Assembly (NCBI GenBank): GCA_038125725.1
Contig: JAYPEK010000044.1
Location: 1-33,541, forward strand
Direction: 5' to 3'
Length of the DNA: 33,541 nucleotides
DNA from: TMED8 sp038125725
GTDB lineage: Bacteria; Pseudomonadota; Alphaproteobacteria; Rhodospirillales; Casp-alpha2
Both the position numbers and the translations under genes were made by a program. This document shows positions 16,639-26,076 of this stretch, piece by piece (the stretch's first letter is position 1; every line of letters starts with the position of its first letter). The notes below the pieces were generated by a model. That model did no database searches. It had not been told where the DNA came from and saw nothing but the letters and a program-made list of their open reading frames with translations.

Positions 16639-16655
16639 TATTCCTTTTTGGAATA
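16639..16655. promoter_or_regulatory. Candidate LysR operator TATTCC-N5-GGAATA
   Basis: A perfect six-base inverted repeat with a T5 centre contains a T-N11-A core, the LTTR box form. It lies 7-23 bases upstream of the lysR ATG and covers the AAGGA ribosome site, which suits autorepression. It is far from the hyuA start at 16782, and no second half-site nearer hyuA was clear. Confidence 0.45.
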
Positions 16656-16781
16656 AATCTGCAAAAAAACATCATTTGTAATATGAATCGACTTGTCAAA
16701 TAGTTCTCTTCGGCAAGGGCGAGTGAAGACAACGAGACCCGAAGCCGCTAATGTTGTTGTGCCTGGGGAGTTGAAGTCGAA

Positions 16782-18839
16782 ATGTCATCGCTGCGCATTG
16801 GGGTTGATTCCGGCGGCACCTTTACCGACGTCTGCATGCTGGAAGAAGAGACCGGCCGGTTTTCCGTATGGAAGTTGTCGAGCACGCCGAGCGATCCTTC
16901 GGTGGCCATCGCCGGCGGCGCCGGGGAGATCATTTCCCGTTACGGCGGCGACGACGCCCAGGTGAGCTTTTTCGGTCACGGCACCACGGTCGCCACCAAC
17001 GCCTTGATCCAGGGGCGCGGCGCCAAGTGCGGGCTGATCACCAGCGACGGTTTCCGCGACCTCTTGGACCTTGGGCGCCAGCGGCGCCCGCATCTCTACG
17101 ACCTGCAGGCCGACAAACCCGAAGCGCTGGTGCCGCGCGACCGCCGCCTCGAGGTCTCCGAGCGCATTCACTATGACGGCACCGTCGAACGCGAGCCCAG
17201 CGAGGATGAAATCCGTGCCGCCGCGCGCCAACTCAGGGCCGCCGGCGCCGAAGCCGTCGCCGTCTGCTTTCTCTACAGCTTCGTTGACACCGAGCACGAG
17301 GCCAAGGTGGAGGCGATCCTGAAAGAGGAATTGGGCGACAGCTTCCTCACCACCTCGCACGAGGTCTGCCCGGAATTCCGCGAGTACGAGCGTCTCAGCA
17401 CCACCGTCGTCAACGCCTTCCTGGGGCCGGTGATGCGCGGCTACCTGGAGCGCCTGTCGCCGCGCCTGGCCGAGACCGGCATCAACGTGCCGCCGTTCAT
17501 CACTCAGTCCAATGGCGGCACCATCACCTTCGAGACCGCCGCCAAGCTGCCGGTGCGCACGGTGCTGTCGGGGCCGTCGACCGGCGTCATCGGCGCGGTC
17601 GAAACCGGCCGTGCCGTCGGCGTCGACAATATCATCACCTTCGACATGGGGGGCACGTCGACCGACGTGTCGCTGATCGAGCGCGGCCGACCGCGCACCA
17701 CCACCGAAGCCGAGGTACACGGCTACCCGATCAAGAGCCCGATGATCGACATCCATACCGTCGGCGCCGGGGGCGGCTCCATCGCCTACGTCGATTCCGG
17801 TGGCCTTCTGAAGGTCGGCCCGCGCAGCGCCGGCGCCGATCCGGGGCCGGTCTGTTATGGGCTCGGCAACGAAGAGCCGACGGTCACCGACGCCAACGTC
17901 GCCATGGGCGTCCTCAACGGCGAGGCTTTGCTTGGCGGGCGCATGAAGATCGACCGCTCGGCGTCGCTGGCGGCAATCGAGAAGCTCGGCTCCGGCCTCG
18001 GCCTTTCCATGGAAGAGACCGCCGCCGGCATCATCCGCGTGGTTACCGCCAACATGGCGCGCGCCATCCGCCTGATCTCGGTGCAGCGCGGTCACGACCC
18101 GCGCGACTATTGCCTGATGCCGTTCGGCGGCGGCGGCCCGGTGCATGCCGGCCGGCTGGCGCGTGAACTGGGCATGGACCGCATCCTGGTGCCGCGCAAT
18201 CCGGGGATCCTTTGCGCGCTCGGGCTTTTGCTCACCGATATCCGCCGCGATTTCTCGGTCACCCGCCGGATGTCGGCGGAGCCGGCCAACCTGCAGGCCA
18301 TTCAGGATGCCGTCGACGGCCTCAAATCGGATGCCGAGGACTGGTTCGACAGCGAGGGCATCGGCGCCGATCGCCGCCGCGTGCTGGTCACCGCCGACAT
18401 GCGCTACGCCGGCCAGAACTACGAATTGCAGGTGCCGTTGCCGGAAGGCGGCGCGGACGGCTTTTTCGATCACCTGGTGGAGAACTTCAACCAGGCCTAC
18501 CAGCGCCAGTACGACTACACGGCGCCGGATGAGGGCATCGAGATCGTCACCTTCCGCCTGGAGGCCTACGGCGTGGTCGAGAAGCCTTCCTTCGAGAAAT
18601 ACGAAGAAGGGGACGCCGATCCCTCTGCCGCGCTGATCGACAAGCGCCGAGTCTACAAGCCGGAAATCGGCGACTACGTCGAGAGCCCGGTCTACGACCG
18701 CGATAAGCTGAAGGCCGGCAACGTGGTGCCGGGCCCGGCGATCGTCGAGCAGATGGACTCCACCACCTTGATCCTGCCGGGCCAGATCGGCCAAATCGAT
18801 ACCCACCTCAACCTGGTGATCCGAGAGGGCGTACACTGA
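16782..18839 (+). CDS. Hydantoinase/oxoprolinase subunit A (HyuA family)
   Basis: This is the ATP-binding subunit of an ATP-dependent cyclic amide hydrolase; relatives act on N-methylhydantoin, 5-oxoproline or, in carboxylases, ketones. The 685-residue protein has both phosphate-binding loops of the ASKHA fold: GVDSGGTFTDV (residues 7-17) and FDMGGTSTDVSLI (287-299). The Hydant_A N-terminal domain, the ~300-residue core and the C-terminal domain are complete. The ATG at 16782 has GGGGAG at 16765-16770. Its stop overlaps the hyuB start by one base (TGATG), so the pair makes a two-subunit enzyme. Sequence alone does not separate the 5-oxoprolinase, hydantoinase and acetone-carboxylase-like branches. 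The neighbours favour 5-oxoproline or a hydantoin. Confidence 0.93.
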   Translation: MSSLRIGVDSGGTFTDVCMLEEETGRFSVWKLSSTPSDPSVAIAGGAGEIISRYGGDDAQVSFFGHGTTVATNALIQGRGAKCGLITSDGFRDLLDLGRQRRPHLYDLQADKPEALVPRDRRLEVSERIHYDGTVEREPSEDEIRAAARQLRAAGAEAVAVCFLYSFVDTEHEAKVEAILKEELGDSFLTTSHEVCPEFREYERLSTTVVNAFLGPVMRGYLERLSPRLAETGINVPPFITQSNGGTITFETAAKLPVRTVLSGPSTGVIGAVETGRAVGVDNIITFDMGGTSTDVSLIERGRPRTTTEAEVHGYPIKSPMIDIHTVGAGGGSIAYVDSGGLLKVGPRSAGADPGPVCYGLGNEEPTVTDANVAMGVLNGEALLGGRMKIDRSASLAAIEKLGSGLGLSMEETAAGIIRVVTANMARAIRLISVQRGHDPRDYCLMPFGGGGPVHAGRLARELGMDRILVPRNPGILCALGLLLTDIRRDFSVTRRMSAEPANLQAIQDAVDGLKSDAEDWFDSEGIGADRRRVLVTADMRYAGQNYELQVPLPEGGADGFFDHLVENFNQAYQRQYDYTAPDEGIEIVTFRLEAYGVVEKPSFEKYEEGDADPSAALIDKRRVYKPEIGDYVESPVYDRDKLKAGNVVPGPAIVEQMDSTTLILPGQIGQIDTHLNLVIREGVH

Positions 18840-20521
18840 TGTCCAGTCAATCCGCGAACCAGACCGCCACCGCCACGGATGCCGGCGCCGACGTGCCCAT
18901 CGATCCGGTCACGGTGGAGGTCATCGGCAACGCCATCGCGTCGATCGCCGACGAAATGGGAGAAACCCTGGTACGGGCCTCCTACTCGACAAACATCAAG
19001 GAACGCCGCGACTGCTCCACCGTGATCTTCGACGGCAAGGGGCGCACGCTTTATCAGGCGGAACACATCCCGATCCACCTGGGATCGCTGATGGGCGTGA
19101 TCGACGAGATCCTGGTGCGCCACGACCTCTCCACCATCTCTGACGGCGACATCTTCATCGGCAACGACGCCTATACCGGCGGCGGCACGCACCTGCCGGA
19201 CATCGTGCTGGCGTCGCCGATCTTCCACGATGGCCGTCTGGTCGGCTGGGCCACCAATCTCGCCCACCATGCGGATTTCGTCGACCGCGCGCATGCGCAC
19301 ATCTTCCAGGAAGGACTGCGCATCCCGCCGATCCGCATCCAGAAGGCCGGCGTCATTCAGCAGGACGTGTTCGAACTGATCCTTCTCAACTGCCAGGTGC
19401 CGCACGAACGCCGCGCCGACCTGCGCGCCCAGATGGCGGCCAACAGCTTTGGCGTCAAACGCTTCCATGCGCTCTGCGAACGCTATGGCGTCGATCTGTT
19501 GGAGCGCGTTTTCGACGAACTGCTCGACTACGCCGAGCGCCGCATGCGCGCCGGCATCGCCTCGATCCCGGACGGCCACTACGAGTTCCAGGACATTTTC
19601 GAGTGCGACGAATTCCCCGAACAGCTTACCTTCCGCGTCGCCATCGACGTGGAGGGTGACGAGATGACCCTCGATTTCCGGGGCAATCCGCCGCAGGTCC
19701 GAGCCAGCCTCAACATGGTGGAAACGGCGCTGTTGGCCACCGTCTACTACGCGGTGAAAACGGTCACCGATCCGGAAGCGCCGCCCAATGCCGGCCTGTT
19801 CCGGCCGATCAAGGTGATCTCCAGCCCAGGCTCGATCCTGTCGGCGTCGGAACCCGCCGCCGTCAACGGCCGCACCAATACCTGCCAGCGGGTCGTCGAC
19901 CTGGTGCATGGCGCGCTCGCCGATGCCATCCCGGAACGTATCATCGCGGCTTGCAACGGCGCCGTTACCTCGACCACCTTCTCCGGCATCAACCCGCGTA
20001 CCGGCGCTTTTTACGTCTACCTGGAGACGCTGGGCGGCGGTTTCGGCGCGCGTGCCACCAAGGATGGCCTGGACGGGGTCCAGGTGCACATCACCAATAC
20101 CTCCAACCTGCCGATCGAGGGGCTCGAGATGGAGTACCCGCTGCGCGTCGAGCGCTATGAACTGGTCCGCGATTCCGGCGGCCCCGGGACCTGGCGCGGC
20201 GGCATGGGATTCAGCCGCACCATCCGCGTCGTCGAGCACGACTGCCGCGTCGATGCGCGCGGCACGCGCCACCTGACGGCCCCCTGGGGCCTGTTCGGCG
20301 GGCTTGAGGGCGGCCGCTTCTCGGTCCAGACCGAGGCCGGCGAGGTGGCGCGTAACCACGGTATGCTGGAACTCAAGGACGGTGAAACCATCAGCGTGAC
20401 GACGCCGGGCGCCGGCGGCTATGGTGAACCGTCGGGACGCGATCCTGAATTGGTGAAGAAAGATCTCGCAGAAGATCGGATTTCAAAAAAGACCGCCGAG
20501 GAGATCTACGGACTCCGTTGA
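18839..20521 (+). CDS. Hydantoinase/oxoprolinase subunit B (HyuB family)
   Basis: This is the partner subunit of HyuA, 560 residues. It begins with a short Ala/Thr-rich lead, then the Hydant_B core IDPVTVEVIGNAIASIADEM and ETLVRASYSTNIKERRDCS. GNDAYTGGGTHLPDI is followed by HHADF, and a glycine-rich C-terminal part has GGGFGARATKDGLDGVQ and TPGAGGYGEP. These are the conserved HyuB blocks, and the length is typical. Together with HyuA it should open a cyclic imide or lactam at the cost of ATP. Translational coupling to hyuA is nearly certain from the TGATG junction. The binding protein of the ABC system begins 61 bp downstream. Confidence 0.93.
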   Translation: MSSQSANQTATATDAGADVPIDPVTVEVIGNAIASIADEMGETLVRASYSTNIKERRDCSTVIFDGKGRTLYQAEHIPIHLGSLMGVIDEILVRHDLSTISDGDIFIGNDAYTGGGTHLPDIVLASPIFHDGRLVGWATNLAHHADFVDRAHAHIFQEGLRIPPIRIQKAGVIQQDVFELILLNCQVPHERRADLRAQMAANSFGVKRFHALCERYGVDLLERVFDELLDYAERRMRAGIASIPDGHYEFQDIFECDEFPEQLTFRVAIDVEGDEMTLDFRGNPPQVRASLNMVETALLATVYYAVKTVTDPEAPPNAGLFRPIKVISSPGSILSASEPAAVNGRTNTCQRVVDLVHGALADAIPERIIAACNGAVTSTTFSGINPRTGAFYVYLETLGGGFGARATKDGLDGVQVHITNTSNLPIEGLEMEYPLRVERYELVRDSGGPGTWRGGMGFSRTIRVVEHDCRVDARGTRHLTAPWGLFGGLEGGRFSVQTEAGEVARNHGMLELKDGETISVTTPGAGGYGEPSGRDPELVKKDLAEDRISKKTAEEIYGLR

Positions 20522-20582
20522 AAATCGGCGGCTCCCTATCACAGCGGCGGCCGCGGCCGTCCGAATCGAGAGGAGTCGAAAC

Positions 20583-22151
20583 ATGTCAGAGAAGTTTACA
20601 TCGCTCTTGGAAAACATCGACCGACGCCGGGTTCTGAAGGGCGGTCTTGCCGCCGGCGCCACGGCGCTGATGCCCGGTTTCATCGGCCGCGCCAAGGCCA
20701 AGACGCCGGGCCTCGTGGTGTTCGGGCTGTCTTCCTACCCGCCGGGCTTCAAGCCCTGGGAAAACAAGGGCACCGCGTCGACCACCGTCAAGGTGCAGCG
20801 CTATCGCGGCCTGTTGGGCTACGGCGCCGACGGCCAGCCGCGCTCGGAACTGGCGGAATCGTGGAAGGTGCTCGCCGGTGACAAGTTCCAGTTCAATCTG
20901 CGCAAGAACGCCTACTTCCACAACGGCGAGAAGGTCACCTCCGCCGACGTCAAGGCCACCTACGAAGCCATGGCGGCGAAGGATTCGACCGCGCGCCTGC
21001 GTTCACGCATGGCCTCCATCAAGATGATCGAGACCCCGGACGAGCACACCGTGATCATCACCCTCAACGACCCCGACGTCACCTTCATCGACATCGCCGC
21101 CAGCCCGCACTGCGGCATCGTATCGGGCAAGGCGCTGGCCGCCGATCCGAACGATTTTGTCGGTGCCGGCCCCTACGTCATCTCCAACATCGAGCGCGGC
21201 AGCCGCATCGAAATGGAAGCCTTCGACAAGTACTACAAGCCGGGCTATCCGAAGACCAAGAAGCTGCGCTTCGACGCCTTCAAGGACGAGAACCTGCGTG
21301 TCGCGGCCCTCGAAGCCGGCGACGTGGACATCATCGAGTACCTGCCCTGGCAGGCGATGGATTCGGTCGGCAAGAACGACCGCCTGAAGATGGACGTGGT
21401 CAACGGCCCGTTCATGTACGTCACCTTCAATTGCGGCAAGGGCCCGTTCGCCGACGTGCGCCTGCGCCAGGCCGTTGGCTACGCCATCAAGCGTTCCGAC
21501 GTGATCGCGGCCGCCTTCTTCGGGCGCGGCAACGAGCTCGGCGGCGTGCCATTGCAGAAGTCGTCGCTGTTCTATGACGAGAAGTACCAGGACCGCTGGA
21601 CCTACGATCCGGCCAAGGCGAAGGCGCTGATGGCGGAAGCCGGGCATCCGAACGGCTTTTCCGCGACGTTGTTGTCGACCGCCCAGTACGGCATGCACAA
21701 GAACACGGCCGAGGTGGTGCAGCAGAACCTGGCCGCCATCGGCATCAACGTGCAGCTCAACCTGCCCGACTGGGCCAAGCGCGTGGCGCTCGGCAACCAG
21801 GGTCAGTACGACTTCTCGATCATGGGCTCGGCCGGTGACTTCAATGATCCGGATGCCTTGACCAAGTTCTACGACGGCTCGCTCTCGACCTCCTACGCGC
21901 GTTCCGTCGGGTTCGAGGGCAAGCGCATCAGCGAGCTCTTCGCCACCGCGCGCCAGGAGGCCGACATGGCCAAGCGCAAGGCCATGTATGCCGAATTACA
22001 GCAGTTGGCCTTGGACGAAGCGCCGATCATTCCGATCAACTGGCGCGCACAGGGATACGCCTACCAGAGCTACCTCTCTGGGTTCACGAATATCCCTGGC
22101 TTCCTGACGTTCTTCTCGGGCATGGTCATCGAGAACATCGAGATCGGCTGA
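20583..22151 (+). CDS. Peptide/nickel-type ABC transporter substrate-binding protein (family 5), Tat-exported
   Basis: This is the periplasmic receptor that should deliver solute to the permeases encoded just downstream. The 522-residue protein is an SBP_bac_5 (DppA/OppA/GsiB class). The N-terminus carries a twin-arginine signal R14-R-R-V-L-K19, then a hydrophobic stretch and a likely cleavage after A37-K-A39, so it is exported folded. The mature part shows YRGLLGYGADGQPRSELAES, then FHNGEKVTSADVKATYE, and the C-terminal lobe motif NLAAIGINVQLN. AGGAG at 20571-20575 is well placed for the ATG at 20583. Peptides, glutathione-like or gamma-glutamyl compounds, or other amides are possible ligands. 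Confidence 0.93.
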   Translation: MSEKFTSLLENIDRRRVLKGGLAAGATALMPGFIGRAKAKTPGLVVFGLSSYPPGFKPWENKGTASTTVKVQRYRGLLGYGADGQPRSELAESWKVLAGDKFQFNLRKNAYFHNGEKVTSADVKATYEAMAAKDSTARLRSRMASIKMIETPDEHTVIITLNDPDVTFIDIAASPHCGIVSGKALAADPNDFVGAGPYVISNIERGSRIEMEAFDKYYKPGYPKTKKLRFDAFKDENLRVAALEAGDVDIIEYLPWQAMDSVGKNDRLKMDVVNGPFMYVTFNCGKGPFADVRLRQAVGYAIKRSDVIAAAFFGRGNELGGVPLQKSSLFYDEKYQDRWTYDPAKAKALMAEAGHPNGFSATLLSTAQYGMHKNTAEVVQQNLAAIGINVQLNLPDWAKRVALGNQGQYDFSIMGSAGDFNDPDALTKFYDGSLSTSYARSVGFEGKRISELFATARQEADMAKRKAMYAELQQLALDEAPIIPINWRAQGYAYQSYLSGFTNIPGFLTFFSGMVIENIEIG

Positions 22152-22188
22152 CGCCGGTCGCGACGATCACCGGGAAGAGGACGAAGGC

Positions 22189-23142
22189 ATGTGGCGATAC
22201 ATCGTTAGGCGAGTGCTGATCGCATTGGCGCTTGTCTTCGTCGTCACGACGATCATCTTCCTGGTGATTCACATCATTCCGGGCGACCCCGCCATGCTGC
22301 TGTTGAGCGGCGGCGGGGTCGATCCGTCCCCGGAGGCGGTCGCGGCGCTACGCAAGCGTCTGGGCCTCGATCTGCCGTTATGGACACAATACGTCGACTA
22401 CGTCGCCAGTGTCCTGCAGGGCGATTTCGGCACCTCGTTCCAGGACGACTACCCCGTCGGCGAGGAGATCGCCAAGCGGCTGCCGCGCACCCTGGAACTG
22501 ATCGTTGCGGCGACCCTGATTTCCATCATCACCGGTGTTCCGCTGGGCATTCTTGCCGCGCTCCGCCACGGCAAGGTCGTCGACCGCACCCTGGCGCTGG
22601 GCGCCGGGCTGATGCTGTCGGTGCCGGTGTTCGTCACCGGCACGCTGATGGTTCTGCTGTTTGCGCAGACGCTGCGCTGGGTGCCGGCCGGCGGCTTCGT
22701 CACCTTCTCGCGCGATCCGCTGCAGCACCTCGTCTTTCTGGCGATGCCGGCGGCGACCATCGCCATCGGCTTTTCCGCCGCCATCTTCCGCATGACCCGC
22801 ACCACGGTGCTGGAAACCCTGCAGCGCGACTGGGTGCGCACGGCACGCGCCAAGGGGCTGCCGGGCAACGTGGTGATCCGCCGCCACGTGGTGCGCAACG
22901 CATTGGCGCCGGTGGCCACCGTCATCGGCCTGCACATGGGGACGCTCTTGGGCGGCACGGTGTTGGTCGAATACGTTTTCAACTGGCCGGGCCTCAGCGG
23001 CTTTTTGGTGGTCGCGGTGGAGAACCGCGACTATCCGGAGGTGCAGGGCATCGTGCTGGTGATCTCGTTCCTGTTCATCATGCTCAATTTGTTGGTCGAT
23101 CTCCTGTATTCGGTGCTCGATCCCAGGATCCGGCTGGAGTAG
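22189..23142 (+). CDS. ABC transporter permease, DppB/GsiC type
   Basis: This is one of two inner-membrane channel subunits. The 317-residue protein has about six transmembrane helices, starting with YIVRRVLIALALVFVVTTII, and the DppB-class lead IPGDPAMLLL after helix one. The EAA loop that docks on the ATPase reads DWVRTARAKGLPGNVVIRRH. The C-terminus LVDLLYSVLDPRIRLE is the usual end of DppB-like permeases. GAGGA lies before the ATG. The gene follows the binding-protein gene by 37 bp and precedes the permease-ATPase fusion by 5 bp, which supports a single operon. Confidence 0.94.
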   Translation: MWRYIVRRVLIALALVFVVTTIIFLVIHIIPGDPAMLLLSGGGVDPSPEAVAALRKRLGLDLPLWTQYVDYVASVLQGDFGTSFQDDYPVGEEIAKRLPRTLELIVAATLISIITGVPLGILAALRHGKVVDRTLALGAGLMLSVPVFVTGTLMVLLFAQTLRWVPAGGFVTFSRDPLQHLVFLAMPAATIAIGFSAAIFRMTRTTVLETLQRDWVRTARAKGLPGNVVIRRHVVRNALAPVATVIGLHMGTLLGGTVLVEYVFNWPGLSGFLVVAVENRDYPEVQGIVLVISFLFIMLNLLVDLLYSVLDPRIRLE

Positions 23143-23147
23143 CGCGC

Positions 23148-25061
23148 GTGCTGAAGATCGACGCCAAGTACCGCAATATCCTGCCGCCGCTGGTCGGGGT
23201 CGCGGCGGTATTCCTGCTGGCGCTGCTGGCGCCGTTCATCACCGAACACAACCCGGTCACCATGACCATCGCCGAGCGCCTGGCGCCGCCGTCGGTCGAC
23301 CATATCCTCGGCCAGGACAACTACGGCCGCGACATCTTCGCGCGCTTGCTCTACGGCGCGCGGGTTTCCATCGCGGTGGCGCTGTTCTCGGCGCTGTCGG
23401 CCGGCATCCTGGGGACGGCGGTGGGGATCGTCGGCGGCTATTTCGGCGGCATCGCCGAGCTTCTGTCGGTGCGTTTGACAGACATCATCCTGTCATTCCC
23501 GCCGATCCTTTTGGCGCTCTTGTTGGTCACCATCTTGGGGCCCGGCGTCGAGACCCTGGGCGTGGTGCTGACCATCCTCTACATGCCGCATTACGCCCGC
23601 GTCGCCTATGGCGAAACGCTGTCCGTGCGCCGGCGCGAATACGTGGAAGCGGCGCAGGCGCTGGGCTCGCCCGCCTGGCGCATCCTGGCGCTGACCATTT
23701 TCCCCAACATTCTGGGGCCGCTGATCGTGCAGTTCTCGCTCACCGTCTCGTCGGCGGTGCTGATCGAGTCGGGCCTGAGCTTCCTGGGGTTGGGCGTGGT
23801 GCCGCCGGACCCGTCCTGGGGCCTGATGATCCGCGAGGCGCGCGCCTACATGGTCTATACGCCGATGCCGCTGATCTGGCCCTGCCTGGCGCTGACGGTC
23901 ACGGTGCTGGCGGTCAACGCGGTCTGCGACGCGCTCCGGGATTTCTACGATCCGCGCGCCGTCTCCACCTCCTCGTTGGCCACCCTGGCGAAATCGCTGG
24001 TCTACGTACCGAAGGCCAAGACCTACGAAGACGACGCCGATAAGAAGGCCGCCGAAGGCGCGCTGCTGGCGACCCGGGGGCTGAGGACCGAATTCATCAC
24101 GCCGAAGGGCCGCATCAGGGCGTCGAACGACGTGTCGTTCACGGTGGCGCCGGGCGAGACGCTGGCGCTGGTGGGCGAGTCGGGGTCTGGCAAGACCATC
24201 ACCGGGCTTTCGGTGCTGGGGCTGGTGCCGGGGCCGCTCGGCAAGATGACGGCCGGCCACGTGGCGCTGAAGACCAAGTCCGGCGAGGTGGTGCGCATCG
24301 AGGAAATGGACGATGCCGCCCTGCAGCGGCTGCGCGGCGAGGAAATCTCCATGGTGTTCCAAGAACCCATGAGCAGCCTCAATCCGGTCTATACCGTTGG
24401 CGAGCAGATCGCCGAGGGGCTCCGCCATCACCGCAAGATCGGCAAGGCGGAAGCCGAGACGGCGGCTGTCGAGCTGCTGGCCAGCGTCGGCATCCCCGAC
24501 GCCGCCAAGCGCGTCAACGACTACCCGCACCAGATGTCGGGCGGTATGCAGCAGCGCGTGATGATCGCCATGGCCTTGAGCTGCAACCCGTCGCTGATCA
24601 TCGCCGACGAGCCGACGACGGCTCTGGACGTCACTATCCAGGCGCAGATCCTCGACCTGATGCGCAACATCCGCAACCGCGACAACCAGGGGTTCGGCAT
24701 GCTGTTCATCACCCACAACCTGGGCGTCGTCGCCGAGATCGCCGACCGCGTGTTGGTCATGTACTGCGGGCGCATCGTCGAGCAGGGCCCGGTGAAGGAA
24801 CTGTTCCGCAATCCCGCCCACCCCTACACCAAGGGCCTGATCGCCTCGATCCCCACCATCAACCGGGAATCGGGCGAGCGCGAAGCGCTGTTCGCCATTC
24901 CCGGCACGGTGCCGCCGCTGGATGCGCTGCCGCCCGGCTGCTCCTTCGCGCCGCGCTGTTCGCATGCCGTGGATGATTGCTCCAAGGCGCTGCCGGAGCT
25001 CGAGGCCATCGCCGACAACCACATGACGCGCTGTCCGCGCTGGCGGGAGTTGCGCGCATGA
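23148..25061 (+). CDS. Fused ABC permease (DppC type) and ATPase (DppD type)
   Basis: This is a single 637-residue chain that combines two subunits usually made separately. Residues ~1-275 are a DppC-like permease: LAPFITEHNPVT, GQDNYGRDIFARLLYGARVS and the EAA loop EYVEAAQALGSPAWRI. A polar linker (~276-302, AKSLVYVPKAKTYEDDADKK) leads to a DppD-like ATPase with Walker A GESGSGKT (~343-350), signature MSGGMQQRV (~463), Walker B LIIADEP and the C-terminal CSFAPRCSHAVDDC cysteine motif. There is no stop or frameshift between domains. The GTG at 23148, with CTGGAG eight bases upstream, is the best start. The open frame continues upstream only as an out-of-frame overlap of the previous permease gene. 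The stop overlaps the next ATPase gene by ATGA. Confidence 0.92.
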   Translation: MLKIDAKYRNILPPLVGVAAVFLLALLAPFITEHNPVTMTIAERLAPPSVDHILGQDNYGRDIFARLLYGARVSIAVALFSALSAGILGTAVGIVGGYFGGIAELLSVRLTDIILSFPPILLALLLVTILGPGVETLGVVLTILYMPHYARVAYGETLSVRRREYVEAAQALGSPAWRILALTIFPNILGPLIVQFSLTVSSAVLIESGLSFLGLGVVPPDPSWGLMIREARAYMVYTPMPLIWPCLALTVTVLAVNAVCDALRDFYDPRAVSTSSLATLAKSLVYVPKAKTYEDDADKKAAEGALLATRGLRTEFITPKGRIRASNDVSFTVAPGETLALVGESGSGKTITGLSVLGLVPGPLGKMTAGHVALKTKSGEVVRIEEMDDAALQRLRGEEISMVFQEPMSSLNPVYTVGEQIAEGLRHHRKIGKAEAETAAVELLASVGIPDAAKRVNDYPHQMSGGMQQRVMIAMALSCNPSLIIADEPTTALDVTIQAQILDLMRNIRNRDNQGFGMLFITHNLGVVAEIADRVLVMYCGRIVEQGPVKELFRNPAHPYTKGLIASIPTINRESGEREALFAIPGTVPPLDALPPGCSFAPRCSHAVDDCSKALPELEAIADNHMTRCPRWRELRA

Positions 25062-26029
25062 GTGCCATCGTCGAACTCAAGGGGGTGACCAAGCACTTCC
25101 AACTGCGCGGCGGTCCGTTCCTGGGGCCGAAACCGGTGGTCCGCGCCGTCGACGGCGTCGATCTGGCGATCCAGCCGGGCGAGGTGGTCGGGCTGGTAGG
25201 CGAGTCGGGCTCGGGCAAGAGCACGCTCGGGCGCCTGATGCTGCGCCTGATCGACCCCAGCGACGGAGCCATCACCTTCGAAGGCCAGGACATCACCGAT
25301 CTCGACGCGCGGCGGCTGCGGCGGTTGCGCCGACGCATGCAGATCATCTTCCAGGACCCATTCTCCAGCCTCGATCCACGCAAGACGGTGGAACGGCTGA
25401 TCGGCGATTCCTTCGTCATCCACGGCCTCTATTCCCGCGCCGAGCGGCGCCAGCGCATCGTGCACCTGTTGGAGCGCGTGGGCCTCAGCGGCGATCACCT
25501 GAAGCGGCTGCCGCACGAATTTTCCGGCGGCCAGCGCCAGCGCATCGGCATCGCCCGCGCGCTCGCCGTCGAGCCCACCTTCATCGTCGCCGACGAACCG
25601 GTGTCGGCGCTGGATGTCTCGGTGCAGGCGCAGATCATCAACCTGATGGCCGACCTGCAGCGCGAGTTCAATCTCTCCATGCTGTTCATCTCGCACGACC
25701 TGAACGTCGTCGAATATCTCTCCGACCGGGTGGTGGTGATGTACCTGGGCAAGGTCATGGAGGAGGCGCCGTCGCGCCTTTTGTATGCCGACTCCAAGCA
25801 CCCCTATTCGCGCGCATTGCTGTCGGCGGCTCCGACCCTGGACCCGGAAGCCGGCACCGATCGCATCATCCTGGAGGGCGACCTGCCGAGCCCCATCGAT
25901 CCGCCATCCGGTTGCGTCTTCCGCACCCGCTGCAAGCACGCGTTGCCCGAATGCGCCGCGACGGTGCCGCAACTGAAAGAGATTGCGCCCGGCCACAAGA
26001 CGGCCTGCATCCGCGACGACTTGACCTGA
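25058..26029 (+). CDS. ABC transporter ATP-binding protein, DppF/GsiA C-half type
   Basis: This is the second motor subunit of the importer, 323 residues, cytoplasmic. It has Walker A GESGSGKST (residues 48-56), the signature FSGGQRQRIGIARAL (from ~155), Walker B FIVADEPVSALDV, and the oligopeptide-transporter C-terminal extension with CVFRTRCKHALPEC. It should pair with the ATPase half of the fused subunit to form the asymmetric ATPase dimer. The ATG at 25058 overlaps the previous stop and has GGGAG at 25043-25047. Longer in-frame sequence upstream belongs to the other frame of the fusion gene. It is followed after 47 bp by the dehydrogenase gene. Confidence 0.95.
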   Translation: MSAIVELKGVTKHFQLRGGPFLGPKPVVRAVDGVDLAIQPGEVVGLVGESGSGKSTLGRLMLRLIDPSDGAITFEGQDITDLDARRLRRLRRRMQIIFQDPFSSLDPRKTVERLIGDSFVIHGLYSRAERRQRIVHLLERVGLSGDHLKRLPHEFSGGQRQRIGIARALAVEPTFIVADEPVSALDVSVQAQIINLMADLQREFNLSMLFISHDLNVVEYLSDRVVVMYLGKVMEEAPSRLLYADSKHPYSRALLSAAPTLDPEAGTDRIILEGDLPSPIDPPSGCVFRTRCKHALPECAATVPQLKEIAPGHKTACIRDDLT

Positions 26030-26076
26030 CGGCCCGGGCGCGGCTCAATTCTCAAGACCCACTCAAAGGAGCATTC

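Noticed and set aside
16785..18836. 683-codon open frame on the minus strand exactly opposite hyuA
   Set aside because: It mirrors the whole hyuA gene. Long antisense frames arise from GC-biased codon use, and the translation shows no family motif while hyuA has full conserved motifs.
22380..23147. Upstream extension of the permease-ATPase fusion
   Set aside because: This part is out of frame with and inside the first permease gene, and its translation has no transmembrane pattern. The GTG at 23148 with its ribosome site is the better start.
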